Source: Bombiscardovia asteroides_K
GTDB taxonomy: Bacteria > Actinomycetota > Actinomycetes > Actinomycetales > Bifidobacteriaceae
DNA length: 64,000 nt
Assembly: GCF_048001765.1 (NCBI RefSeq)
Contig: NZ_CP181447.1
Coordinates: forward strand, 2,151,408-2,215,407
Direction of reading: 5' to 3'
Numbering within the stretch: position 1 is the stretch's first letter; each line of letters starts with the position of its first letter. A model generated the notes under the pieces. The model saw only the letters and a program-made list of their open reading frames with translations, searched no databases and had not been told where the DNA came from. Positions 47,501 through 54,977 of this stretch are shown piece by piece. The position numbers and the translations under genes were made by a program.

Positions 47501-48783
47501 ACGAACGCCAGCGGCTGCGCTCGCTGAACAGCTCCTCCCGCAAGACCGCAGCCATGGACGTGAGCGCACTCAGGGCGACAGCGGCCAGGCCCGCAGCCGT
47601 GTATGAAGAAGAGTCCAAGGCTGTGACCGGGCGAATGCCGACCGTCAAAGACGATCAGCGTAAACCGTCCGAGGCTCTCAGCGGCAACGGCGTGACTGCC
47701 AACAATCCCGTGGAGCGAGGCTTCTCCCAATGGGACTTCCACAAGTCCAGCGGCGAGGAGAACGGTGCGGCGGTCGGCAGCAACCAGGCCACCAAGGCAA
47801 CATCCAACATGAGCGCTCCACATGGCAACGTCGATTCGCGTGCGCGCCACTCAGGAACTGCGGCCTCCGAACCTCTTATTGGAGGAGAATCTGCTGCCCG
47901 GAATGAACACCATTCTTCCGCCGCTGCTTCTGACAAGACCAAGGCACCTAGCAAGGCCACTGCCCAGTCAGCCCGATCCTCCAAGAACCATGATTTCGAT
48001 CAGGAGGAGCAGGAAACTACAGTCATGGAGCCGTTGCCCCCCAGCTTCACACCTGAAATCCACTCCATGCCCATGCCGGTGACTTACTCGGTACTTCCCG
48101 ACGATGAGCAGGACAAGGATCTGGACGACGAGGCCGATATGGCTGACACTCGCCTGTTCGGCCGCTTCACGACTCGCTCAGTAGTCATCGCCATAGCAAC
48201 CGTAATCGTTGTGGTAGCCCTGGTCTGGGCCCTCTCGACCATTACCGGATCCCGATCCAAGGTCGGTAAAAGTGAGGGCGGCTGGCCTGTCATGTCCAAC
48301 GTGCCCTTCCCCGGCAAGACCAATGAGAGCGAGGAAGCAACTCCTTCCAGCAATGCCGACGGCAATGACCAAGCTCAGGCCGATGCCGACAAGGTCAGCC
48401 ACGCTGACAAGGAGGCCGGGAAGGTTCCCGATCCGCCCAAGCCCAAGAACACCACGGCCTATCGGACGAGTCGCCAGATCTTCCTCAATAAGCCTGCCGG
48501 TTTGCAGGGCTATGGATGGTATATGCACCTGACCCAGCCGGAAGAGGTCTCCCGCCTGACCATCGTCGCGCCTCAGAGCGGTGGCCATGCCCAGGTCTAC
48601 GCGAATTCCACGGCGGCTCAGCCCAACCAGGGACAACCGCTGGCCGACTTCAGCTTCGATGCCTCGGGAACCACCCAGGTCACCCTGCGCGAACCGGTGA
48701 CGACTCAGGACCTGGTCGTCTGGGTGCCCATGGACGGCATGCCGGGAAACACCCTGCGCTTCACTTCCGTCCAGGCCTTCTGA
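44560..48783 (+). CDS. murJ: MurJ-type lipid II flippase fused to a cytoplasmic pseudokinase and an extracellular domain
   Basis: 1407 residues. Residues 1-540 form the MviN/MurJ flippase (about 14 helices) that moves lipid II across the membrane. A linker leads to a kinase-like domain from about 648 (GDTILGRYTLVTLL). The position of HRD reads VDYAVSTST and no DFG is found, so it is a pseudokinase. A 300-residue low-complexity linker, one membrane helix (about 1206-1230) and a C-terminal beta domain (about 1295-1407) outside the cell follow. This is the architecture of Mycobacterium MviN (Rv3910), whose pseudokinase, when phosphorylated by PknB, binds FhaA. An equivalent switch here is inference. 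Terminator at 48790-48838. Confidence 0.93.
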   Translation: MSSVGRNSAIMATGTAASRVTGQIRTILLAAAIGTTGIAADAYQTGAMIPQVMFTLISGGIFNAVLVPQIVRTLKERDAADRLNKLITVAMVLLALLTLLLMLGTPVLTTIYLNSKWNPAQRALANSFTLWCMPQVFFYGLYTVLGQILAAKGRFTAYAWSSVGANVISCLGFLAFIFLFGNARNQPVGFWDNGKVALTAGAWTLGVAFQALVLFIPLIMSGFRYRPRWGLRGIGLRSMGSVAAWSMCVVIINQLANVVNARINNGAPLEGNPFDIAGNGSYQNAYTIFILPYSLVAVSVSTALFPKLSKAVSDGRIGDARNDLSQALRNVGLVMFFFAAVLLAIPVPITRALLPSVSVHESVLISGPLITLSLGLVPTSAFLLIQRTFYAFEDGRHPFIFAAVSNTIQVAVLLVSIRLLPPRYWAAMVGLSLSLSSLLSFPVLAHMLRSPFQGNLDERRILITYAKAFLAAGLALAAALTVKTPVTHLVGAWIQGRQGHMSWVQALFICVVITLLTAVIYVVTLVALRTEEFIQLLVDLARRLGRTARHPVRSLDALQERPSRLADRSVRVVHSSSPDSALPGMDAALENFEEARESDADGESAIAGPPPAPPTPQPVRIVPKNSKVHHGVADYRRRPTSDESSATMNAHIGDTILGRYTLVTLLRRANGLSAWRAKDKVLDRDCQLFIAGDSTCMDRININASSLALSKDRRFTPVYQLHTRDKVSLIVTAPDAGMSLRDYMHGPAGGTLSDRAIGTIMGEVTEAMRTLHAAGMVDYAVSTSTIRLAPASITLADAPISPMLEHPSASTETGLTDEEYAIRELAGVLYAMLTRRPDQDGRRPSLQELPKQTPEEFKIICMRGLGLTNEQGAVPVPLVTLAELSALLSPWIPPEELTDSDLIWPELDGRASIESVALRPVDPKNVLPLPEGLTSSDLPAAQTVSHREPHWKTNQLLFPGRSEIEMLNPEDTDTDLFSLFDERQRLRSLNSSSRKTAAMDVSALRATAARPAAVYEEESKAVTGRMPTVKDDQRKPSEALSGNGVTANNPVERGFSQWDFHKSSGEENGAAVGSNQATKATSNMSAPHGNVDSRARHSGTAASEPLIGGESAARNEHHSSAAASDKTKAPSKATAQSARSSKNHDFDQEEQETTVMEPLPPSFTPEIHSMPMPVTYSVLPDDEQDKDLDDEADMADTRLFGRFTTRSVVIAIATVIVVVALVWALSTITGSRSKVGKSEGGWPVMSNVPFPGKTNESEEATPSSNADGNDQAQADADKVSHADKEAGKVPDPPKPKNTTAYRTSRQIFLNKPAGLQGYGWYMHLTQPEEVSRLTIVAPQSGGHAQVYANSTAAQPNQGQPLADFSFDASGTTQVTLREPVTTQDLVVWVPMDGMPGNTLRFTSVQAF

Positions 48784-48789
48784 GCATGG

Positions 48790-48838
48790 CTGTGGGTCGA
48801 CGGCGGCGGAGGCCAGTCATCCCGACGTCGACCCACAG
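48790..48838 (+). terminator. terminator after murJ
   Basis: A perfect 13-bp stem CTGTGGGTCGACG/CGTCGACCCACAG (48790-48802 with 48826-48838), starting 6 bases after the murJ stop. No T-run follows. The rest of the 243-bp gap holds the promoter of the aminotransferase gene, probably in the AT-rich 48920-48990 stretch. Confidence 0.6.
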
Positions 48839-49026
48839 ACCATCCATCGAGCGCAATTGCCTGCAAGTCCCATGGACCCCTTCGGCCAGACATGACTGCC
48901 TACCCATCCATATACCGATACTATGGGTGTACCGAAATGGTAATGTGTTGGATTTTTCCTCCTACATAGCGCCCGCAGGTAATACAGTTTCCTTAGACAA
49001 CGGCGGCAGGAAGGCGGAAGTCAGTT

Positions 49027-50310
49027 ATGGCGGATGATCCCAATATTGCGTCCAAGGTCATCAAGAACGATCCTTGGTATAGCTCCTATGCAACACGAGC
49101 CGAGCAGATGCGCGCCTCTGAGATTCGCGCCCTCTTCGCCGTGGCCAATCGGCCCGAGGTGGTCTCCCTGGCGGGCGGCATGCCCTACTTGGGCCGGATG
49201 CCTTTCGATAAACTGGCCGACCAGCTTGGCGACATGCTACGGAGCAAGGGCCAGGTGGCCTGGCAGTATGGGTCGGCACAGGGCGATCCCCACCTGCGCG
49301 AAGACGTGCTGCCCATTATGGAACTGGAAGGCATCAAGGACGTCCAGCCGGATGACGTGGTCATCGTCAACGGTTCCCAGTCGGGACTGGACCTGATTAC
49401 CAGGATCATGTGCGACCCCGGCGACGTAGTGCTGGCTGAGGCACCCAACTATGTGGGCGCCCTGGGCGTCTTCCAATCCTTCCAGGTCGATGTGGTCAAT
49501 GTGGCCATGGACGGCGACGGGCTGATTCCTGAGGCTCTGGAAGAGACCATTCTGGAGCAGCGCCGCCAGGGCAAGGCGGTCAAGTTCCTTTACACCGTGC
49601 CCAACTTCCACAATCCTGCCGGTGCCACCATGAGCGTGGAGCGGCGGCCGCGAGTCATCGAGATCGCCAGAAAATACCATGTGCTTATTGTCGAGGACAA
49701 TCCTTACGGGCTGCTGGCCTTCAACGGCCAGACCTATCCTGCCCTGCGCTCTTACGACTCCGAGGGCATTGTCTACCTGAGCAGCTTCTCCAAAATCATC
49801 GCCCCGGGCATGCGCGTGGCCTGGATGGTTGCGCCTCCCGGCATCCGACAGAAGTTGGTTCTGGCCAACGAGTCAGCCATCCTTTGTCCCTCCAACATGA
49901 GCCAGATGACCATCACCACTTATCTGGACAACTTCGACTGGAAATCGCAGATCAACGATTATCGAGGAATGTACAAGGAACGCTGCGATGCCATGGATGA
50001 GGCTTTGAAGGAGTACCTGCCCTACTGTTCGTGGCTCAAGCCCAAGGGCGGCTTCTACATCTGGCTGAAGATACCCCAGGGGCTCAACGCCAAGGACATG
50101 CTGCCCAGGGCGATCACCGCCAAGGTGGCTTACGTGTCCGGCACAGCCTTCTACGACAATGGGGAGGGGGCGGACCATATGCGTCTGTCCTTCTGTTACC
50201 CCACCCCAGATCGGATCCGAGAGGGAATACGCAGACTGTCCACGGTCATCGAGAACGAACTCGCCACCGTCCGGCTGTTCGAGCCCGACAGCGGCAAGGA
50301 AAGGGGCTGA
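49027..50310 (+). CDS. PLP-dependent aminotransferase (class I/II, 2-aminoadipate/LysN-like)
   Basis: 427 residues without an N-terminal helix-turn-helix, so not a MocR regulator. Fold type I aminotransferase: QYGSAQGDPHLRE, VIVNGSQSGLDLI, FLYTVPNFHNPAGATMS, EDNPYG and the PLP-Lys segment YLSSFSKIIAPGMRVAW with K256. The pattern fits the broad-specificity 2-aminoadipate/aromatic/branched-chain transaminase group. GGAAGG lies 12 nt before ATG 49027. Only 3 nt separate it from the ligase-like gene, so they form an operon. Confidence 0.88.
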   Translation: MADDPNIASKVIKNDPWYSSYATRAEQMRASEIRALFAVANRPEVVSLAGGMPYLGRMPFDKLADQLGDMLRSKGQVAWQYGSAQGDPHLREDVLPIMELEGIKDVQPDDVVIVNGSQSGLDLITRIMCDPGDVVLAEAPNYVGALGVFQSFQVDVVNVAMDGDGLIPEALEETILEQRRQGKAVKFLYTVPNFHNPAGATMSVERRPRVIEIARKYHVLIVEDNPYGLLAFNGQTYPALRSYDSEGIVYLSSFSKIIAPGMRVAWMVAPPGIRQKLVLANESAILCPSNMSQMTITTYLDNFDWKSQINDYRGMYKERCDAMDEALKEYLPYCSWLKPKGGFYIWLKIPQGLNAKDMLPRAITAKVAYVSGTAFYDNGEGADHMRLSFCYPTPDRIREGIRRLSTVIENELATVRLFEPDSGKERG

Positions 50311-50313
50311 ATC

Positions 50314-51528
50314 ATGGCGGCCAAGCACAGCAAGACACCACGGCAGCAGACCGGTGGCAAAACCCCGGCAACCGGCAAAGCCAAAGCAACCGCGAGCGCG
50401 ACGACGACCACAGTCGCCAGCCCGGATACCACCGCGGCCAACAATGCGTCCATGGCTACTGGCGAACCGGCCAAAAGAGCCAGGAGGACCTCGCATCGCT
50501 CCACTCGTGAGGCCACGCCGTTCACCATGGACGATGTCCTCTCCCTGGCGAGCAAGGCCACCAAGCGTGCTGATAAGTCACTCTTGGTCATCTGTGGTGG
50601 CCTCAGCCATGAGCGCGATGTCTCCATCAGCTCGGGGCATCGAGTCCAGGGATTCCTTGAGGAGGCCGGATGGACGGTCCATGTCCACGACATGGATGGC
50701 TCGCTTCTGCCTTACCTGACCGACGAGTCGACCCGTCCTGATTTGGTCTGGCCTCTGCTGCACGGTGCCAATGGTGAGGATGGCTCCATCCGTGATGTCT
50801 TGGAGATGGCTGAATTGCCTTACATCGGTTCCCGGGCCAAGGCCTCCCGGACCGCCTGGAGCAAGCCCATCGCCAAGAACGTTGTCCGCATGGCCGGATT
50901 GCACACTCCGCATTCCGTGACCTTGCCCGAATCCATGTTCCGCGAGCTGGGAGTCGAGCCTGTCATTGATATGCTCCTAGGTTCGCTGGGACTCCCGCTC
51001 TTCATCAAGCCCACCATGGGCGGCTCAGCCATGGGTTGCACCATGGTGACGGAACAGAGCCAGCTCACTCAGGCCTTGATCAACTGCTTTGCCTACGGTG
51101 ATGTGGCCCTAATCGAACAGGCTGTCACGGGCACTGAAGTCTCAGTCTCCATCCTCGAGTTTGACGGACATCCCCTGGTTCTGCCACCGCTCGAAATCTG
51201 GACCCCTTCAGGCACCTACGACTTCGAGGCTCGCTCCACACCTGGCCCGACGGAGTTCTATGTTCCAGCTCGACTGGATGCCAAGACCACACAGGCTGTG
51301 AGCGATGCTGCACTGACCGCCCATCGGGCTCTGGGGCTCCGCGACATCTCGCGCACCGACTTCATCGTTGATGCCCAAGGACAGCCGCAATTCCTGGAAT
51401 CCAACGTAGCGCCTGGCATGACGGACACCTCGCTTCTGCCGCAATCAGCCTTGGCTGCGGGCTACAACCTACCAGAGCTATACACTGCATTGGTTCAATC
51501 AGTTTTGAATCAAAAGCGAACCGACTGA
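50314..51528 (+). CDS. ddl: D-alanine-D-alanine ligase-like ATP-grasp protein
   Basis: 404 residues. The first 70 residues are low-complexity Ala/Thr/Lys/Arg-rich. Then comes a Ddl-type fold: ICGGLSHERDVSISSG, PLLHGANGEDGSIRDVLEMAELPYIG, FIKPTMGGSAMG and FIVDAQGQPQFLESNVAPGMT, with conserved Glu/Asn metal ligands. It should ligate D-Ala to D-Ala (or another D-amino acid) with ATP for peptidoglycan. The unusual N-terminal extension and the pairing with an aminotransferase make a variant substrate possible; it may be a second Ddl beside a canonical one elsewhere. The start could be Met47 or later if the extension is not translated. Confidence 0.8.
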   Translation: MAAKHSKTPRQQTGGKTPATGKAKATASATTTTVASPDTTAANNASMATGEPAKRARRTSHRSTREATPFTMDDVLSLASKATKRADKSLLVICGGLSHERDVSISSGHRVQGFLEEAGWTVHVHDMDGSLLPYLTDESTRPDLVWPLLHGANGEDGSIRDVLEMAELPYIGSRAKASRTAWSKPIAKNVVRMAGLHTPHSVTLPESMFRELGVEPVIDMLLGSLGLPLFIKPTMGGSAMGCTMVTEQSQLTQALINCFAYGDVALIEQAVTGTEVSVSILEFDGHPLVLPPLEIWTPSGTYDFEARSTPGPTEFYVPARLDAKTTQAVSDAALTAHRALGLRDISRTDFIVDAQGQPQFLESNVAPGMTDTSLLPQSALAAGYNLPELYTALVQSVLNQKRTD

Positions 51529-51578
51529 AGCTTCAAGGCCTGTCTAGTTCTGCCTATCATTCGGTTGTCCTGAACACG

Positions 51579-51628
51579 GTCCGCCTGATGCATAACGCGC
51601 AAATTTGCACGCCATGCATCAGGCGGAC
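51579..51628 (+). terminator. long hairpin after the ligase gene
   Basis: A 15-bp perfect inverted repeat, GTCCGCCTGATGCAT type (51579-51593 with 51614-51628), with an inner GCAAATTTGC palindrome. It lies 50 bp after the stop. Confidence 0.6.
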
Positions 51629-51708
51629 TTGCAATATACGTAGCGTACAAATGCATGTAGAACAGATAGTGCGCAGGGCGGGCACCCTCATACATATGCA
51701 CTAACAGG

Positions 51709-51738
51709 TTGACACAGTATGGACTAACAGTTTGTAAT
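51709..51738 (+). promoter_or_regulatory. promoter-like sequence without a following gene
   Basis: Perfect -35 TTGACA (51709-51714), 18-bp spacer, -10 TGTAAT (51733-51738). Downstream is the pyrimidine-rich gene-free stretch, so an untranslated RNA is possible. Confidence 0.4.
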
Positions 51739-52125
51739 CATTAAAACCCATACTCTATTCTGCGTTCATTATTCTCACCATCATTTTTCTCTGGCAATCA
51801 AATGTCAGTCGTTCACCATTCACCACCCCACCGTTGGTTATTTCCCTCCCTTTATGCGTTAAGCTCGACTCACCGCTCACCCTATGCGCTCCACTTCCCC
51901 TTTACTCCCCCGCTTTTCCTTTCCTGCTCAGCCAATGCCAACATTGAGCCAAAGGTATGTTCAATCTGCTCCCGGGTTTTGTATTGTTGACAAGACTAAC
52001 GTGCAAAAGCAACGCAGTCTAATAAATTGCCGATGCCAGAATGGCTGGTCACTCTCTAGGACTCAACTCACAATAGACAGCTGTATTGCTCCATACCCAT
52101 GCATGCAATTGTGGTCGGTATCGAA

Positions 52126-52141
52126 TGTTTCACGTGAAACA
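52126..52141. promoter_or_regulatory. parS site
   Basis: Perfect TGTTTCACGTGAAACA, the ParB-binding centromere sequence, in a gene-free region. Confidence 0.92.
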
Positions 52142-52788
52142 TTCTGGCGTGGACAACTTACTTCATCGACTCCAGCGAGAGTCCCACACGGTATAGCGCC
52201 TAAGATTGACACCAAATCCTGCCTGTTAAAGGCATGAGTCGAATAAAGATATGGGACGAATGAAGACGAATACGACCTTCCTGGGATCGCAATCGCCACG
52301 AGTCCTGCATTAATCAGCACAGGATGCTTTAGCCAAATGTTTGTCAAGCAGACGTTACTGCATATATAGATATATAGGCATCGCCGCTTTTGTATCTTCG
52401 AGAATCGAACACCTCTCTACTTAACAATCAAGAACTCCGAGCGAGAGCTGAGATCGCACCAGTAAATTGCCGTTCTGTCACCGGCAATGCTCCACAAGTT
52501 CAATGGCCCCAATTCGTTGATCCTCATCGTCGAGAGCACAATCTTCCCATCAGAATTAATCCATCGTGTCATATTGGTTATTGCTTACGCTGTTTGTTCA
52601 CGTGCCCACTGCAAAGCTCATCGATAAACACCCATATATACCCCGCCAGTCAGAGGTTACACATATATACACATGTCCAAGCGCATCCGTGCTTTTTGAA
52701 AGACTATGCTTTCGTAAGATCGAACTAACAGCTGAAACTGCGCCCACCGTGTTTGAAGCGTTTGCGTTACGGCCTGGCAAGATATGTC

Positions 52789-53139
52789 TTACTTGTCTCT
52801 GCTGCTTTCCTCGCCCTCTTTCAATGTGCGTGAAGAACTTTCACTGGGTCCCTCCTGAGTTGAGGGTGCATACCGGCCGGCAGTCCTGGCAGTCGCATCT
52901 TCATCAGCCTCAAGGCTTTTGTCTGTTATCGAAGAGTCAGCGTCTAAGTCGTCGTCATTCTCATCAGGATTTGGAGGATTCCAAAACCGCCAGCTATGCC
53001 AGCTGTCATCCTCGCTTCTATCCTCTGTTTGGTGGGTGGGGTGCTCCCGCAGCAACCGATCAACTCGGAGCATAAACCAGATCAGCACCAGAATCGTCCC
53101 AATATTGGTTACGATGGCCACTATCACGGTTTTCTCCAT
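52789..53139 (-). CDS. small single-pass membrane protein, function unknown
   Basis: 116 residues. One N-terminal membrane helix (about 4-26, VIVAIVTNIGTILVLIWFML) followed by a short basic stretch and an acidic, Ser/Asp/Glu-rich cytoplasmic or external tail. No known domain. TATCCT (53146-53151, minus strand) ends exactly 6 nt before the ATG and TTGGGT lies 16 bp upstream of it, so a leaderless promoter is plausible; no ribosome site is seen. It is divergent from trxB by 109 bp. Confidence 0.55.
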   Translation of the reverse strand: MEKTVIVAIVTNIGTILVLIWFMLRVDRLLREHPTHQTEDRSEDDSWHSWRFWNPPNPDENDDDLDADSSITDKSLEADEDATARTAGRYAPSTQEGPSESSSRTLKEGEESSRDK

Positions 53140-53248
53140 GGTTCAAGGATAGCCCGCTCCTGCCAGAACCCAACTGACTGTGGAATAACAAGCGCTCTTT
53201 TCGCCCACCGCGTGTGACCCAGTCATCCTAAATGGATACAGTAGCGTT

Positions 53249-54193
53249 ATGAAGCAAACTGTTCATGATGCCATTGTTATAGGGTCCGGACCCGCAGGAT
53301 ACACCGCCGCCATTTATCTTGGCAGAGCCGGATATGCTCCACTTGTTATTGCTGGAGCACTAACGCCCGGCGGTCAGCTTATGAACACGACGGAAGTAGA
53401 GAACTTCCCAGGATTCCCTAAAGCAGTGCTCGGTCCCGATCTGATGGATCAGATGCGCGATCAGGCCGAACATTTTGGTGCTCAGATCGAATACGATGAT
53501 GTCGTCTCAGTCGACTTGAACGGAGATGTTAAGCGGATCACTACCGACGGAGGCCAAGAATACCAAGCCCGATCCGTCGTCATCACCACTGGTTCGCAAT
53601 ATCGAAAATTGGATATTCCTGGCGAGCGCGAGTTCTCAGGACGAGGAGTATCCTACTGCGCAACATGCGACGGCTTCTTCTTTAAGGATAAGCCAATCGT
53701 GGTTGTTGGCGGCGGTGACTCTGCTATGGGTGACGCGGACTTCCTGACCCGTTTCGGCTCTTCTGTCACACTGATCCATCGTCGCCAAGGCTTCCGCGCT
53801 TCAAAAATTATGGTGGACCGCGCCAAAGGTAATGACAAGATCAACTTCCTTCTCGATTCGGTCGTCACACGGATCAACGGCGACGATAGTGGCGTTACCT
53901 CCTTGGATGTGCGCAATACAGCCACTGACCAGCAGACCACCATTCCGGCTAACGGAGTCTTCGTCGCCATCGGATTCACCCCCCAGACTGCTTTCCTCAA
54001 TGGCCAAGTTGACCTGGATCAGGACGGATATATCCTGGTCGAGGGTGGGTCAACGAAGACTTCTGTACCTGGAGTCTTTGCCGCTGGTGATGTCACCGAC
54101 AAGATTTATCGTCAGGCCATTTCTGCTGCTGGCATGGGCTGCCGTGCTGCCCTAGACGCTCAGGAATATCTTACAAGCTTGGATAACCGATAA
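53249..54193 (+). CDS. trxB: thioredoxin reductase
   Basis: 314 residues. Two-domain flavoprotein that transfers NADPH electrons to thioredoxin. FAD loop IGSGPAGYTAAIY, redox motif CATC (C137, C140), NADPH loop VVGGGDSAMGDADFL and the C-terminal FAD motif GVFAAGDVTDK. No ribosome site; TACAGT (53237-53242) lies exactly 6 nt before ATG 53249 with GTGACC 17 bp upstream, giving a leaderless start. No trxA follows. It is the first gene of the AT-richer zone. Confidence 0.96.
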   Translation: MKQTVHDAIVIGSGPAGYTAAIYLGRAGYAPLVIAGALTPGGQLMNTTEVENFPGFPKAVLGPDLMDQMRDQAEHFGAQIEYDDVVSVDLNGDVKRITTDGGQEYQARSVVITTGSQYRKLDIPGEREFSGRGVSYCATCDGFFFKDKPIVVVGGGDSAMGDADFLTRFGSSVTLIHRRQGFRASKIMVDRAKGNDKINFLLDSVVTRINGDDSGVTSLDVRNTATDQQTTIPANGVFVAIGFTPQTAFLNGQVDLDQDGYILVEGGSTKTSVPGVFAAGDVTDKIYRQAISAAGMGCRAALDAQEYLTSLDNR

Positions 54194-54225
54194 GGGTTGG
54201 TACGCCCCCGCAAACAAGAATTCAC

Positions 54226-54254
54226 GTGCCTGGCAGTTTACAATTGCCAGGCAC
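54226..54254 (+). terminator. trxB terminator
   Basis: 10-bp stem GTGCCTGGCA/TGCCAGGCAC (54226-54235 with 54245-54254), 9-nt loop, then TTCGTTTAT. Confidence 0.75.
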
Positions 54255-54977
54255 TTCGTTTATCGATTACGTGCAGCTGCCTATGAGGTTTCCTTTAGTT
54301 CTTCATTGACCGCGACCGGGTATCCTACTCAAGAAACAAACAACAAGTCGTAAAACTACTCCAATCGTCCCCGCTGACATCAAAATCACTCTCCGCTGAG
54401 ACGGCATACCTCAACTGGTCCTCCCCCCATAGCCACATCGATAACTCTACAAACTTCACCTGCTGAAGGTTATCAACTCCTTGTTGGGCAAGGGCCATCC
54501 TCCATCAGAAACCGGTTACTGGCTATAAGGACTTAACTAACCAACGGACACATACCTAAGCAACTTTCGATAATGCCCAACCAGCCAATCAGTCAACGAC
54601 TCACTGTATATCTCACCATTGAACATACTCATCCGTTTATCGACAGCTGTGCGCTTGAGATACCAAACATTTGAGATACTGACCCACCCAGAAGTAGTCA
54701 GCTGGCACAATAACCAGGATGATCTTTCAGCAGGTTGTCACAATCCATAGCCAACCAGCAATATGCGGATTTCACACAACCATTCAGTACAGGCATCTGA
54801 GATCTTTGAATGGTACGTGCTCGTAACTGCCACATCATTCCGATACTAAGACAAAAACAGCGATTGCTATCAACTCAGACAAATCAGACTGAGCTTGAAG
54901 CAATCGCTTGCCTTATCGAGGGATTTAGTTGAGCAACACTTTCAGTCGCATTTTAAGAATAGGAGCACCGTATGTGA
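54255..54977. other. 723-bp gene-free region between trxB and parB
   Basis: Convergent-gene spacer, AT-rich, with no coding frame, tRNA or parS. Apart from the parB terminator at 54853-54908 I see no structure in it. Confidence 0.5.
54853..54908 (-). terminator. parAB terminator
   Basis: Read on the minus strand: AGCGATTGCT pairs with AGCAATCGCT (54899-54908 with 54859-54868), with an inner CTCAG/CTGAG stem, followed by GTTTTTG. A strong intrinsic terminator about 70 bp after parB. Confidence 0.8.

Larger units (their letters stand above)
51629..52788. other. 1.16-kb AT-rich gene-free region
   Basis: No frame has a ribosome site and a plausible product. The plus strand from about 51740 to 51940 is strongly pyrimidine-rich and G-poor. 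It holds a promoter-like pair at 51709-51738 and one perfect parS at 52126-52141. Base composition is clearly lower in GC than the genes to the left. Confidence 0.6.

Noticed and set aside
51802..53075. Short open frames in the plus strand of the AT-rich spacer
   Set aside because: Composition is pyrimidine-driven, no ribosome site, no recognisable domain, and the later ones overlap the opposing small membrane-protein gene.
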